This document shows, one piece after another, positions 1 to 11,400 of a DNA stretch of 64,000 nucleotides (positions within the stretch are counted from its first letter, which is position 1; every line of letters starts with the position of its first letter). The notes under the pieces were generated by a model, which was not told the origin of the DNA, made no database searches, and was given only the letters and a program-made list of their open reading frames with translations. This stretch comes from Amia ocellicauda (Eukaryota > Chordata > Actinopteri > Amiiformes > Amiidae), in contig NC_089851.1 of the NCBI RefSeq assembly GCF_036373705.1, positions 54,693,940 through 54,757,939 of the forward strand, written 5' to 3'. The position numbers and the translations under genes were made by a program.

Positions 1-1576
1 CCCCAATGGTCAGTAGCATAGTAGCATAACGGCAGATCACGGACCACTGTCAATCAGATGCTTGCCTTGCCGTCCATCCATCCATCTATCTATCTATCTA
101 TCTATGACTCTCGATATCTAACTCTCTTGCTTCCTATCGCTCCCCCAATGGTCAGTAGCATAGTATCATAACAGCAGATCACGGACCACTGTCAATCAGA
201 TGCTTGCCTTGCCGTCCATCCATCCATCCATCTATCTATCTATCTATCTATGACTCTCGATATCTAACTTGCTTGCTATCGCTCCCCCAATGGTCAGTAG
301 CATAGTAGCATAACAGCAGATCATGCACCACTGTCAATCAGGTGCTTGCCTTGCCGTCCATCCATCCATCCATCTATCTATCTATCTATCTATCTATGAC
401 TCTCGATATCTAACTCGCTTGCTATCGCTCCCCCAATGGTCAGTAGCATAGTAGCATAACTGCAGATCACGGACCACTGTCAATCAGATGCTTGCCTTGC
501 CGTCCATCCATCCATCCATCTATCTATCTATCTATCTATGACTCTAGATATCTAACTCTCTTGCTTGCTATCGCTCCCCCAATGGTCAGTAGCATAGTAG
601 CATTACAGCAGATCACGGACCACTGTCAATCAGATGCTTGCCTTGCCGTCCATCCATCCATCTATCTATCTATCTATCTATCTATGACTCTCGATATCTA
701 ACTCTCTTGCTTGCTATCGCTCCCCCAATGGTCAGTAGCATAGTAGCATAACAGCAGATCACAGACCACTGTCAATCAGATGCTTGCCTTGCCATCCATC
801 CATCCATCCATCTATCTATCTATCTATCTATGACTCTCGATATCTAACTCTCTTGCTTGCTATCGCTCCCCCAATTGTCAGTAGCATAGTAGCATAACAG
901 CAGATCACGGACCACTGTCAATCAGATGCTTGCCTTGCCGTCCATCCATCCATCTATCTATCTATCTATCAATGACTCTCGATATCTAACTCTCTTGCTT
1001 GCTATCGCTCCCCCAATGGTCAGTAGCATAGTAGCATAACAGCAGATCACGGACCACTGTCAATCAGATGCTTGCCTTGCCGTCCATCCATCCATCTATC
1101 TATCTATCTATCAATGACTCTAGATATCTAACTCTCTTGCTTGCTATCGCTCCCCCAATGGTCAGTAGCATAGTAGCATAACAGCAGATCACGGACCACT
1201 GTCAATCAGATGCTTGCCTTGCCGTACATTCATCCATCTATCTATCTATCTATCAATGACTCTCGATATCTAACTCTCTTGCTTGCTATCGCTCCCCCAA
1301 TGGTCAGTAGCATAGTAGCATAACAGCAGATCACGGACCACTGTCAATCAGATGCTTGCCTTGCCGTCCATCCATCCATCTATCTATCTATCTATCTATG
1401 ACTCTCGATATCTAACTCTCTTGCTTGCTATCGCTCCCCCAATGGTCAGTAGCATATTAGCATAACAGCAGATCATGGACCACTGTCAATCAGATGCTTG
1501 CCCTGCCGTCCATCCATCCATCCATCTATCTATGACTCTCGATATCTAACTCTCTTGCTTGCTATCGCTCCCCCAA
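1..1576. repeat. Composite minisatellite, about 143-bp unit, 11 units
   Basis: A unit of about 142-147 bp restarts near 1, 143, 285, 431, 577, 723, 869, 1012, 1152, 1294 and 1437, each time at a CCCCAATGGTCAG-like string. A partial unit ends the array near 1576. Each unit holds its own microsatellite, a TCCA run followed by a TCTA run, whose repeat number differs between units and explains the length variation. The array is cut by the window start, so its full size is unknown. Open frames here are repeat artefacts. Confidence 0.95.
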
Positions 1577-1674
1577 AGGACACGTATGTTGCATTCAACG
1601 ACAAAGAAAATCGTGTGCTGGAAATGATTTCTGGCAACTGTGAAGGAACTGCATGACTGCAGCAACCACGACAC

Positions 1675-1748
1675 CTCTCTGTGGCGCAATCGGTCAGTGC
1701 GTTTGGCTGTTAACAGAAAGGATGATGGTTCGTATCCACCCAGCGACG
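1675..1748 (+). tRNA. tRNA-Asn(GTT)-like, probably degenerate
   Basis: The sequence follows vertebrate tRNA-Asn: acceptor CTCTCTG, D arm with GGCGCAATCGGTCAG, anticodon loop CTGTTAA (anticodon GTT), T arm GGTTCGTATCC and 3' acceptor side CAGCGAC. The anticodon stem contains at least one mismatch and the T loop departs from TTCGAnn, so this may be a pseudogene. A TTTT run follows about 10 bp downstream and could serve as a Pol III terminator. It is the first member of the local tRNA cluster. Confidence 0.6.
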
Positions 1749-1913
1749 GCCAACTTTTCCCCCCGCTCCTTGTTATTGTTTCTACTTCTGGCGGTCAGCT
1801 TGCCAGACTGCGGCTACAGTAATCTTAAGCTGCTTGCTGCGGACGGCCATCTTGCAAAAATGTATTGAGCGTTTAGAAACTTCCTTTCCATTGCCTAGGC
1901 CAACATAAACCAG

Positions 1914-1986
1914 GGCACTGCTGGGAGACGAACCCAGGGTTTCTTGTTTACAAGACAGGCGCTTTGACCAACTAAGCCACGGTGCC
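1914..1986 (-). tRNA. tRNA-Thr(TGT)-like, probably degenerate
   Basis: On the minus strand the sequence begins GGCACCGTGGCTTAGTTGG and has the anticodon loop CTTGTAA (anticodon TGT), matching vertebrate tRNA-Thr. The acceptor stem has one C/A mismatch, the anticodon stem is weakened, and the T loop reads TTCGTCT instead of TTCGAAT. These changes suggest decay. Score with tRNAscan-SE would decide. Confidence 0.6.
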
Positions 1987-2030
1987 AGGACTCTCCCATT
2001 CCCCAGTGCCTACACTGAGGCGTAAGGAAC

Positions 2031-2119
2031 AAAACAAAACAAAACAAAACAAAACAAAACAAAACAAAACAAAACAAAACAAAACAAAACAAAACAAAAC
2101 AAAACAAAACAAAACAAAA
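2031..2119. repeat. (AAAAC)n microsatellite
   Basis: About 17 to 18 perfect copies of the pentamer AAAAC lie between the Thr(TGT) and Thr(AGT) tRNAs. They produce artefactual low-complexity frames on both strands. Confidence 0.97.
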
Positions 2120-2406
2120 TCTGGATGCAGACTGCAACAAAGGAAGCACACAGAGGTGAAAACGTAAGGTTGACGGGAGCAACAAGCTCCCTGTTGCGAC
2201 TGTCCAGGGGCGGCAATGGGAATTGGACGTTGGCCGTAGCGCGTGTCCTTTGGGTTCTGGTTCTTCTTTACAAACCGGCGTCTGTCCAGTTGGCTTTCCG
2301 GTTCATTACGTCCTCTGATGGCTTTACGATAAGCCTATCTTGCTAAAACTGATGGTCGACAAAGCGGAAGCACAAGCTTCGCAAGGAGCACACAAAGCCC
2401 GCCTAA

Positions 2407-2479
2407 GGCACCGCTGGGATTTGAACCCAGGACCTCCTGTTTACTAGACAGGCGCTTTAACCAACTAAGCCACGGCACC
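2407..2479 (-). tRNA. tRNA-Thr(AGT)
   Basis: On the minus strand the 73-nt sequence begins GGTGCCGTGGCTTAGTTGG, with anticodon loop CTAGTAA (anticodon AGT), T arm GGGTTCAAATCCC and 3' CGGTGCC. The acceptor stem pairs fully, allowing G-T wobbles. It closely matches vertebrate tRNA-Thr(AGT) and is the better preserved of the two Thr tRNAs here. Confidence 0.88.
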
Positions 2480-2602
2480 AAATCTGCCACTGTTCTTGCT
2501 GATGGTCTTTGAGACCCTTTTTTTGGCTCATGTGCTGAAAGGACCAGGGAGGGCGCCATCCTTGACCCGTTTCAAACGGGGCAAAAAGGAGCACCCGCTG
2601 TT

Positions 2603-2684
2603 GTCAGAAGTGGTATTCGAACCCACGCCTCCAGGGGAGACTGCGACCTGAACGCAGCGCCTTAGACTGCTCGGCCATCCTGAC
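2603..2684 (-). tRNA. tRNA-Leu(CAG), copy 1
   Basis: The minus strand begins GTCAGGATGGCCGAGCAGTC and has the long variable arm of a class II tRNA, with CAG as anticodon in GTTCAGGTC. It matches vertebrate tRNA-Leu(CAG). Compared with copy 2 it has a T-stem change (TTCGAATACC instead of TTCGAATCCC). An A5 run on the plus strand just downstream is a minus-strand T-run terminator. Confidence 0.85.
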
Positions 2685-2888
2685 TGCCTGGCGGGGTCCT
2701 AGCGCAGCAGGTCGCGGTCCAGGACTGCTTTCCGGAGCCTGAGCTGACCGAAGGACACTAACAAGGTGGAATAAAGCAGGCAGGGGTGGCAGCGATGCTG
2801 CCCTCGCCTTGCCCTGAGACATTCAGAATCGGAAAGGGGCGTGGCGAAAGATGTGGGGGCGGAGAAGGTGGGAGGCGGCAAGCCCGGC

Positions 2889-2959
2889 TCCTCGTTAGTA
2901 TAGTGGTGAGTATCCCCGCCTGTCACGCGGAGACTGGGGTTCGATTCCCCGACGGGGAG
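2889..2959 (+). tRNA. tRNA-Asp(GTC), copy 1, one base short
   Basis: The sequence matches vertebrate tRNA-Asp(GTC), with TCCTCGTTAGTATAGTGG, anticodon GTC in CCTGTCACG and 3' CGACGGGGAG. Relative to copy 2 at 3793 it lacks one G in the anticodon-stem/variable region and has a C-to-T change before the T arm, so it is probably inactive. A TTTT run follows downstream. Confidence 0.75.
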
Positions 2960-3296
2960 GTTTCTTGTGTGGTTTTGCTGCCCCCGCCTAGGGTGGGAAG
3001 GCTGCATAAAGGACTTGGGAACAGAATGAAAGAAAGAGGTGTGTGAACTGATGTCACCCCAGCAAGAGCAAGGAATTATACCAGGGTTCCGACGCGCCTC
3101 TGCGTGTTCGTATGGACATCTTTCTGTCCTTATATACAGATCTCTATATGTTGATCTATATTTTTTTAAGTCACAGACAGACAGACAGATAGACAGACAG
3201 ATAGATAGAGAGATTGCAAAAGGGTCTGTGACGAAAGCACAGCTCAAGAAGGGGGGCCTGCAAGGCAGAGAGGGGTCGGCACTGCTCTTTGGCATC

Positions 3297-3377
3297 GTAG
3301 TCGGCAGGATTCGAACCTGCGTGGGGAGACCCCAATGGAGTTCTAGTCCATCGCCTTAACCACTCGGCCACGACTAC
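3297..3377 (-). tRNA. tRNA-Ser(AGA)
   Basis: The minus strand begins GTAGTCGTGGCCGAGTGG and ends CCTGCCGACTAC, with complete acceptor pairing, a long variable arm and anticodon loop CTAGAAC (anticodon AGA). It matches vertebrate tRNA-Ser(AGA) apart from a C in place of the usual A at loop position 38. Confidence 0.88.
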
Positions 3378-3506
3378 CCCGCCTCAGGTGCACAGGTGGC
3401 GCGGTTGGTCTTTGAGGCACCTTTTTTTGGCTCACGTGCTGAAAGGACCAGGGTGGGCGTCATCCTTGACCCGTTTCAAACGGGGCAAAAAGGAGCACCC
3501 GCTGTT

Positions 3507-3588
3507 GTCAGAAGTGGGATTCGAACCCACGGCTCCAGGGGAGACTGCGACCTGAACGCAGGGCCTTAGACCGCTCGGCCATCCTGAC
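3507..3588 (-). tRNA. tRNA-Leu(CAG), copy 2
   Basis: This is the second-unit copy of the Leu tRNA at 2603. It keeps the consensus T arm (GGTTCGAATCCC) and the CAG anticodon, and looks the healthier of the two. An A5 run precedes it on the plus strand and forms a minus-strand terminator. Confidence 0.9.
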
Positions 3589-3792
3589 TGCCCGGCGGGG
3601 CCCTAGCGCAGCGGGTCGCGGTCCAGGACTGCTTTCCGGAGCCTGAGCTGACCGAAGGACACTAACAAGGTGGAATAAAGCAGGCAGGGGAGGCAGCGAT
3701 GCTGCCCTCGCCTTGCCCTGAGACATTCAGAATCGGAAAGGGGCGTGGCGAAAGATGTGGGGGCGGAGAAGGTGGGAGGCGGCAAGCCCGGC

Positions 3793-3864
3793 TCCTCGTT
3801 AGTATAGTGGTGAGTATCCCCGCCTGTCACGCGGGAGACCGGGGTTCGATTCCCCGACGGGGAG
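3793..3864 (+). tRNA. tRNA-Asp(GTC), copy 2
   Basis: A full 72-nt tRNA-Asp with TCCTCGTTAGTATAGTGG, anticodon GTC, T arm GGGGTTCGATTCCCC and 3' CGACGGGGAG, identical to the vertebrate consensus as far as I can tell by eye. A TTTT terminator follows. Confidence 0.95.
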
Positions 3865-4199
3865 GTTCCTTGTGTGGTTTTGCTGCCCCCGCCTAGGGTG
3901 GGAAGGCTGCACAAAGGACTTGGGAACAGAATGAAAGAAAGAGGTGTGTGAACTGATGTCACCCCAGCAAGAGCAAGGAATTATACCAGGGTTCCGACGC
4001 GCCTCTGCGTGTTCGTATGGACATCTTTCTGTCCTTATATACAGATCTCTGTATGTTGATCTATATTTTTTTAAGTCACAGACAGACAGACAGACAGATA
4101 GATAGATAGAGAGAGATTGCAAAAGGGTCTGTGACAGAAGCACAGCTCAAGAAGGGGGGCCTGCAAGGCAGAGAGGGGTCGGCGCTGCTCTTCAGCATC

Positions 4200-4280
4200 G
4201 TAGATGGCAGGATTCGAACCTGCGCAGGGAGACCCCAAAGGATTGCTAGTCCTTTACCTTAACAACTCGGCCACGACTAC
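4200..4280 (-). pseudogene. Ser-type tRNA relic with AGC (Ala) anticodon
   Basis: The minus strand keeps the tRNA-Ser body (GTAGTCGTGGCCGAG, long variable arm, GGTTCGAATCC T arm), but the anticodon loop reads CTAGCAA, giving AGC, an Ala anticodon. The anticodon stem has changed on both sides relative to the Ser(AGA) copy (AAGGA with TCCTT instead of ATGGA with TCCAT), so it still pairs. The acceptor stem now has two mismatches and the D loop has lost a G. I infer a pseudogene, but the paired stem change is notable. Confidence 0.7.
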
Positions 4281-4310
4281 CACGCATCAGGCACCCCGGT
4301 GGCACGGTTG

Positions 4311-5635
4311 GTCTTTGAGACCCTTTTTTTGTTGTATGTTGTTAATTGCATGATGTCAATACCAGAGGAAGTGTGTGAATACAAAACATGTGCAAAGGCA
4401 ACTTGTATTCATTTAAACAGACAATGACATTTCTCTGGGATTGTGTTATTTCTGCACATGACCTTCAGACCTGCAGGAGAGGCTATTGTGTATTTGCACC
4501 GCTGTTGGATTTAGTTTGCATAGTGAGGCTTTTAACACACAGCCTCCAACAGCGATGACACATCAGGTGTTTGTTCGGCTAGAAAGCAGCCATCCAGAAA
4601 TTAAAGTATTTCAGCAATTTCCTGACATGCTAAGGAACATTTCCCCTTTTCACATCTTCTTCTAGCATTTCAATAGATTGTGATGCATTTCATTTGCAAG
4701 TGATTTTCAGCAACACTGCACAGTGTGCTCTCCACCCAAGTCTGTCTCCCCATTTCCCAGAAACATGCATTACCCACCAGAGACCTCCAGCATTACGTTA
4801 ATGGCAAGGATGGTTGCGACAGTTAAGCAGGTAGTGTTTTCAATTCTAACATTTTCCCCGACAGTTTTATGTTTGACTTCCCTTAATTAAAGACATTAAA
4901 ATGCATTTATTTATTGACTGTATTACATTAAATCAACATGCAGGGGAACAATCTTAAGCCTTAAGTTGAGGATGGATTCTGAATTACATAAGGTAGAGAA
5001 TTCTAGCTTTGTCTACAGTGTTTTGAATTAATTACTTAATTATTTCACATAAATGACTGCAATTCTTTAAATTCTTCAGATGTGTGTTCCACTGTGTTCT
5101 TATTTCAAAGCCTTTAACTTTCAAGAATGTGTTATCCCGTGTTAAATTGTACACTTGAACCAACTGCTGATGTTTATATATTTTTTGTCCTTTGGGAACT
5201 ATTTCACAGAAAATCTGTTATCAATGTAGCATTAAGTGGGAGGGTATATTTTGATAAGAGCATTTTAGCTCTGAGCTGAAGAAGACCTCTCCCCCAAAGT
5301 TATCAGATTTCCTAAGCTCATCAGCGTGTGAACTGGTTTGCATCAAAGTGGCAGTCTTGGGAGGATGGCACCGAGAATGGGCCAAATAGCTTGGAATCCC
5401 TGCTGTGAAATGTCTGGGGAATATGGCATGGAGGAAATAAAAAAGCTTTGAAGTGGACGAGAGCCAAAATCCCGACACAGAGCTAGGAACACAGGCCAAC
5501 CAGCATTTCCAAAAGATGACATAGATTGACATCAGTCATAAATCAAGCCCTCCATCCAATAGAACACTGGGGGCTGAAACCGAAATCCAATCTCACAAAC
5601 TCAAGAACCAATCATCTATTGATCTGACAGGCGTA
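4311..5635. other. Intergenic, no gene seen
   Basis: This is AT-rich single-copy-looking sequence between the tRNA cluster and the first Tc1 element. A minus-strand frame at 5221-5532 has no recognisable domain and I do not call it. Confidence 0.6.
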
Positions 5636-5637
5636 TA

Positions 5638-6859
5638 CACTCACCTAAAGGATTATTAGGAACACCTGTTCAATTTCTCATTAATGCAATTATCTAACCA
5701 ACCAATCACATGGCAGTTGCTTCAATGCATTTAGGGGTGTGGTCCTGGTCAAGACAATCTCCTGAACTCCAAACTGAATGTCTGAATGGGAAAGAAAGGT
5801 GATTTAAGCCATTTTGAGCGTGGCATGGTTGTTGGTGCCAGACAGGCCGGTCTGAGTATTTCACAATCTGCTCAGTTACTGGGATTTTCATGCACAACCA
5901 TTTCTAGGGTTTACAAAGAATGGTGTGAAAAGGGAAAAACATCCAGTATGCGGCAGTCCTGTGGGCGAAAATGCCTTGTTGATGCTAGAGGTCAGAGGAG
6001 AATGGGCCGACTGATTCAAGCTGATAGAAGAGCAACTTTGACTGAAATAACCACTCATTACAACCGAGGTATGCAGCAAAGCATCTGTGAAGCCACAACA
6101 CATACAACCTTGAGGCGGATGGGCTACAACAGCAAAAGACCCCACCGGGTACCACTCATCTCCACTACAAATAGGAAAAAGAGGCTACAATTTGCACAAG
6201 CTCACCAAAATTGGACAGTTGAAGACTGGAAAAATTTTGCCTGGTCTGATGAGTCTCGATTTCTGTTGAGACGTTCAGATGGTAGAGTCAGAATTTGGCG
6301 TAAACAGAATGAGAACATGGATCCATCATGCCTTGTTACCACTGTGCAGGCTGGTGGTGGTGGTGTAATGGTGTGGGGGATGTTTTCTTGGCACACTTTA
6401 GGCCCCTTAGTGCCAATTGGGCATCGTTTAAATGCCACGGCCTACCTGAGCATTGTTTCTGACCATGTCCATCCCTTTATGACCACCATGTACCCATCCT
6501 CTGATGGCTACTTCCAGCAGGATAATGCACCATGTCACAAAGGTCGAATCATTTCAAATTGGTTTCTTGAACCTGACAATGAGTTCACTGTACTAAACTG
6601 GCCCCCCACAGTCACCAGATCTCAACCCAATAGAGCATCTTTGGGATGTGGTGGAACGGGAGCTTCGTGCCCTGGATGTGCATCCCACAAATCTCCATCA
6701 ACTGCAAGATGCTATCCTATCAATATGGGCCAACATTTCTGAAGAATGCTTTCAGCACCTTGTTGAATCAATGCCACATAGAATTAAGGCAGTTCTGAAG
6801 GCAAAAGGGGGTCAAACACAGTATTAGTATGGTGTTCCTAATAATCCTTTAGGTGAGTG
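5638..6859 (+). mobile_element. Tc1/mariner (DD34E) transposon, copy 1
   Basis: The element runs from CACTCACCTAAAGG to CCTTTAGGTGAGTG, with about 29-bp inverted ends that continue through ATTATTAGGAACACC. It is flanked by TA at 5636-5637 and 6860-6861, the usual Tc1 target duplication. Length is 1,222 bp. A second copy of the same subfamily lies at 13157-14377. Confidence 0.97.
5786..6827 (+). pseudogene. Tc1 transposase, 3' frameshift
   Basis: The frame starts MGKKGDLSHFERGM and carries the N-terminal helix-turn-helix pair, then the catalytic domain with the first Asp in AWSDESRF and the second in YFQQDNAPCH. A run of six C at 6602-6607 (five in copy 2) shifts the frame just before the segment that carries the catalytic Glu, so the third DDE residue is lost and the frame ends at 6742. 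Homology to the normal C terminus continues in the other frame to a TAG at 6825-6827. Family size is about 340 residues. Inactive. Confidence 0.95.
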
Positions 6860-6861
6860 TA

Positions 6862-8417
6862 AAGGGTAGCGCACGGCATCTCTCAGTTAAAGAACTTTAG
6901 AAACTGCGCCTGCCCGCCTGTACCCATCTGATCAGTGGAGTGAATACAGCTGGACAATTGACTAAGTCGACTGCAATACGAAAGTGTTCAGTCATTTAAA
7001 TAGCTATTGAGTCTTAAGAAACTTGACCCTTGGAAACAAACAGGGCCTTGCTTTCCACAAAGACTTTGTCTTCAAGTAACTACGGTGGAAACCCTCCTTG
7101 CAAAGAAGATCCTGTGCACATTCTTGGAGCCTTCAAACCAGTGGAAAATCAGTTTGGAAAAGACTCTACTATCGTGAAACCCCAACTTCCAGGTGCATCG
7201 ACTGAGTGGAAGTTCTTGGACAAAGCCGAACCGGACTGCCTTTGTTCCAAACCACACGGACCTCGTGCCGTGTGCTGTTATCTGAGCCCGAAGGCAGAGA
7301 GGCCTCTCTGCGACGAAGTTCAGATAAGTTTAACAGTTTGGAGTTTATTATTCATGACATTTGAGAAATCAATTAAATATGTTATTCTGTGAGTCATAAA
7401 CTAGTATTTTCTTAAATATAAATGAGTGCTGTATTAAACTGTTTTGTTTGACAATTTTAGAAATCAGAATCTGTCAACGCCGAGAAATATATTCTCATTC
7501 CTGTTTAATTGTTTAGTCTGAAATTGACACAAGTTAATAGACACTAGATTATAGGTGGCCCTGCCTATCCTTAATCATTGAACAGTAATCAATTAGGGAG
7601 AATTGTGGTAACAAGAAATGATAGAATCTTTCTCGGCACCCAAATATAAATGAGACTGATATATATATAACGAGAAGTTATTTGACTTAAATACTAACCT
7701 GCATAGTTATTTGATGTTCGACTAACAATACTAATGAGACTCACCTTCGTCTTACTAACCGGTATTGTAGTCAATGTATTTATAACCTTTTTTGTTTAAC
7801 GATTTGTGTGTTATCATATGCCATTCCATGGTCTTTGATTTGGTCAAGGAAGTGATTTGTCTTTGATTTGTTGATCTAGAGTTGAATTTTTATTAGTTTT
7901 TCCCTTTTTGTATAATTAGTGTAGTGCTACATTTAGTCTTTGTTTTTAATAAATTTGACAATTTATATCTTTGGAATTGGTGTCTGCGTCCAATTATTAC
8001 AGAAATTGAGTTCTACAAGATTCCAGGATCCGTGATAAGGTGATACTATACATTCACTTCTTTAATTGAAATTTATAAGTGTACCTTACGCTACATCAAG
8101 TTAAGTAGTGGTTTCTGTTAAATGTTATCTTGTGAGATTATTTATTTATTTTATTTTGTATAACGAAACAAAAATTAAGATTGTTCAGTACACAATCATT
8201 CTGCAATCATCAGGGCAGTACTGCACACTTCTGTGTTTTGCCTTTCCCATTCAAACCAGGCTGGACTAGAAGGAGAATTTAAAGACTGCCTGCAAGCCAC
8301 TTGTGAAAATGAGAGTACCAAGGCATCAAAACCCTCAAAAAGAAGACACTGTCTAAGAATCGGGGAGAGCCATGATTCAAGCTGATCTGTACTAAAGTGT
8401 TTCCTTTTGTTCCTCAG
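6862..8417. other. Intergenic, no gene seen
   Basis: The sequence between the first Tc1 copy and the first smyd5 exon is AT-rich. A plus frame at 7030-7392 reads as ordinary unrelated sequence. I found no smyd5 upstream exons here by eye. Confidence 0.5.
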
Positions 8418-11400
8418 GCTTGGGACAAAGGCAGAGCACTGGCAGAGCCTCTTCTCTCAGTTCTGCAGCAGGACGGCTAATGAAGAGGACGAAATCACTC
8501 ACAAGCTCCTGGGAGAGAAGTTTCAGGTCAGGGTCTGTGTTCAGGGCTTCAGAGATTCTTAAGAAGTCGCACCACACCAAATTTCCTCCAGGATGCAGAA
8601 GGTACTCAATGTAGTTATAGATGCCTGTATCCTGGACTAATGGAATTGAAAGGCATCTTCTGATCTGGATGCTCGTAGCGTAATAAGAACTTCAAAGAGC
8701 GACTTCTTTTGTAATAATCCTGTTTCTAGTATCAATTCCTTTGCCTTTCCAATGGGAACATAACCCACAGGAAACACTACTTTTCACAAACTGCCACTCA
8801 TCTTCAAGTACTCTGAATAAAACAGCACTGCCTGAGGAGTCTAACGGTGATGTGCAGAAGGTGTGGACGGCTGGTTGTGAATTGCTGCTTTTTTATGTCG
8901 GCTTTGTCACGGTCTCCCCTGTTTCTACCTTAGTTCACCACCAGAGGTCTCCCTCTCCCGAATACTAGTTTAGTGCTTCTCCTTTCCTTTATCCAGTCAA
9001 ACCAGTCTTTCCACATTCTTCCCTACCAGGTGCACCTGTTCTGTCCTCCTCTCCTATCATTGGTCAATCCTTCATTCACCTTGTTCAATCCCTCTCTCCT
9101 TTACAGTACTTAAACCCCTCTGTTTCCTAGATTAATCGTGAAGTCTTGCATTCTCTCCTGGATCATTTCTAAGCCTTGTTTCGTGAGTGCCTTCCTGTGT
9201 ATTTTTTGACATTTTGCTTCCTTCTCTCGTTTACCCCTGTCGGATCTCCCTACTAGCCTGTTCGCTTGATCGTTTGACCTGGACTGTCCCTGTTTATGCT
9301 CTCTCGTTTTGCCCTTATTGGATTATCTGCTTCAACTCTAAAAGCCTGCACTTGGATCCTTTCCTTTGGTCCTAGAGGACGTCACAGGCTTGCTGATATT
9401 AAGTTTGGCTTTGGGTTGACCAGATATCACCCTGCAATCAAAATTTTCCCAGACAAAAACAAGAACAAACATCTGCACAAAAGTGGTAGGCATCCTTCAA
9501 TGACTTGCAGGGTTACAAAGTGAGCCTGTGTTCCTTGTGTGGTTTCAGCACAGGCACAAACTGAATGTACTGTGTAGCTGTGGTCCCTGGAATAATATAA
9601 CCTGGACCTAACCCTAATCCTAACCTTAACCATCTCTGTAATGTTGTTTCGGGAGTAATGGCCACAGAGCAAAATCAGGTCATGCATTTTGCTTGCAGGT
9701 CAAAGTCAGACCATGACAGACCTGTCTGACCTGTTTTCATTTGTAAAATGATATTACATGCAAGATTCTATTCAATTTCTGTCCTCTGCCTGCCTTCATG
9801 CTTGCTTCCTCTGGGATCAGTTTAAGGCTAAGATGTTGAGTCTCAGGAGCTTAAGACAATGGCTGTGGTTAATGTAGGTCGGGTGTCACCTATATTTCTC
9901 TGTGTCGGGTTTTAGGGGCAACTGACATTGTTGTGGAACCAGTTCACTACAGCACTTTACGACGAGTGTCTGAGCAAGGTGAGTGTGTCCTGGAAATGCC
10001 ATTTAATATCGCTGGGGGTTGCATTCCAGACATAGAAGAGCCCAGTTCTTGGCAAGCATGTCTGGGAATTGAAAGTGTCTAATAATCGCATTCACTGTTG
10101 CTGTTAATGGTCTTGCAACTCAAAACTTGCAGAATCCAGCCTTGTCAGCTTTGTAAATATCTTTTCTTGTTGTTGTTACTTTAATCGTAATTCTTTAATG
10201 AGAGCATTTTATCATTTGACAGGAACTGACATACTCCAACACTCTCTTGATAAGGAGGCATTTATAACATCTCACATTGTCAACTGCATTTCTTTATATA
10301 CATCTATTTCCTTGCTATGCCTTATTAGCAAACTTATGCTTCGGCTTCTTCAGAACAAAGCTAGAATACTCCCCTGTTCCTCAGCTAACTATGACAGAGG
10401 AATAGCCATGTTTTTAAAGCTACAATTACATACTATCCTCACAATATGGTTTAAAAATCTCTAAGATCTCAAAATACACTTTGCTTGCTTATTTTTTAGC
10501 TTGTTCTTAAATCACTGGAGCCTGTGGCCCATAGTGGTTGTTCGCCCTCTCTGTGGAGCTTCATTTTAACTGGCAGTAGGAAACCTGAAACTCTGGTTGC
10601 TTTGAAGTTCAAGTTCTCTGTCCCTGCTTTGAACATGCTCTTATATAACTGGGTTGTTACCAAAGCTTATCAACACCTCTTCTTCAAGGCACAGAATTTT
10701 GTCTCCTAGCCTTGTTCAAAGTAGACAGAATAGGATGGTGGTTGGAGCTGTGTGCTGTCCAAAATGGTTCTTCTGGGAGTGTCATGTTTAGCCAAGGCCT
10801 TTTGTTTATAAAACTATACTATACATTTCAGACCGGTCACAACTACATTATGGTTTGACCTGACCAATGTATTACTTCTAGTCTGTACGATAGGTGTAAG
10901 AAAGTCTATACAAGAGATTTATACAAGAACCCTGCATGATTTGAAGAACATGTGAATCCAAGAACCTCACCAAAGTTTTTTCCAAGTGCCAACAACATTG
11001 CTTGTAAGTCTGTAGCCTGTTTAGGTTGTCCCTCAAATATATAGTCTTTGTTTACCCTGCCTTGTTGTGCACATTTCAGCTAAGAATCTACACACTGCAT
11101 CGACAGCCAATGGCTTGAACAGAGGTCTGCTCGTTTCTTCCCCCATGGAGTCATCTCAAAGGCTGCTCAGCCTTTTGGCTTTTGCTCCCACCTCATGTTT
11201 TTTTGTGAATTCTCTTGTCTAGGCAACCACAGCTGCCTGCCCAATGCCGAGGCCTCATTCCCTGACAACAACTACCTGTTGCACATGACTGCCCTCTCTG
11301 ATATCGCCCCTGGGGAGGTAAAGCCATCAGAATAATTGTGTGTGCGCGTGTATGTGGGGCAGTTCATAGTCTGTATATAAACAAGTATACGTCTGTGTGT

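Larger units (their letters stand above)
2497..4310. repeat. Tandem pair of ~0.9-kb tRNA units (Leu-Asp-Ser)
   Basis: Two consecutive units each carry tRNA-Leu(CAG) on the minus strand, tRNA-Asp(GTC) on the plus strand and a Ser-type tRNA on the minus strand. The spacing is constant: 904 bp between the Leu copies, 904 bp between the Asp copies and about 903 bp between the Ser copies. Non-tRNA spacer is also duplicated, including CAGA/GATA microsatellites near 3172-3212 and 4078-4112. A third unit starts near 4305 and is abandoned after about 25 bp. Confidence 0.9.

Noticed and set aside
1-1576. CRISPR-like array
   Set aside because: Repeats are about 143 bp with internal microsatellites and no unique spacers, in a eukaryotic genome. 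This is a minisatellite.
2699-3295. 198-residue minus-strand frame over the tRNA cluster
   Set aside because: It runs through a tRNA gene, its spacer and a microsatellite. Related frames arise in the duplicated unit. There is no protein signature.
7030-7392. 120-residue plus-strand frame
   Set aside because: No domain, no splice or polyA support, and ordinary AT-rich surroundings.
8392-8580. 62-residue minus-strand frame that looks protein-like
   Set aside because: It is the antisense of a smyd5 exon (8418-8526) whose plus-strand translation matches the SMYD5 family and has proper splice borders.
9596-9627. Telomere-like CCTAACCCTAATCCTAACC string
   Set aside because: Only about five degenerate units. 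It is too short to call an interstitial telomeric repeat.
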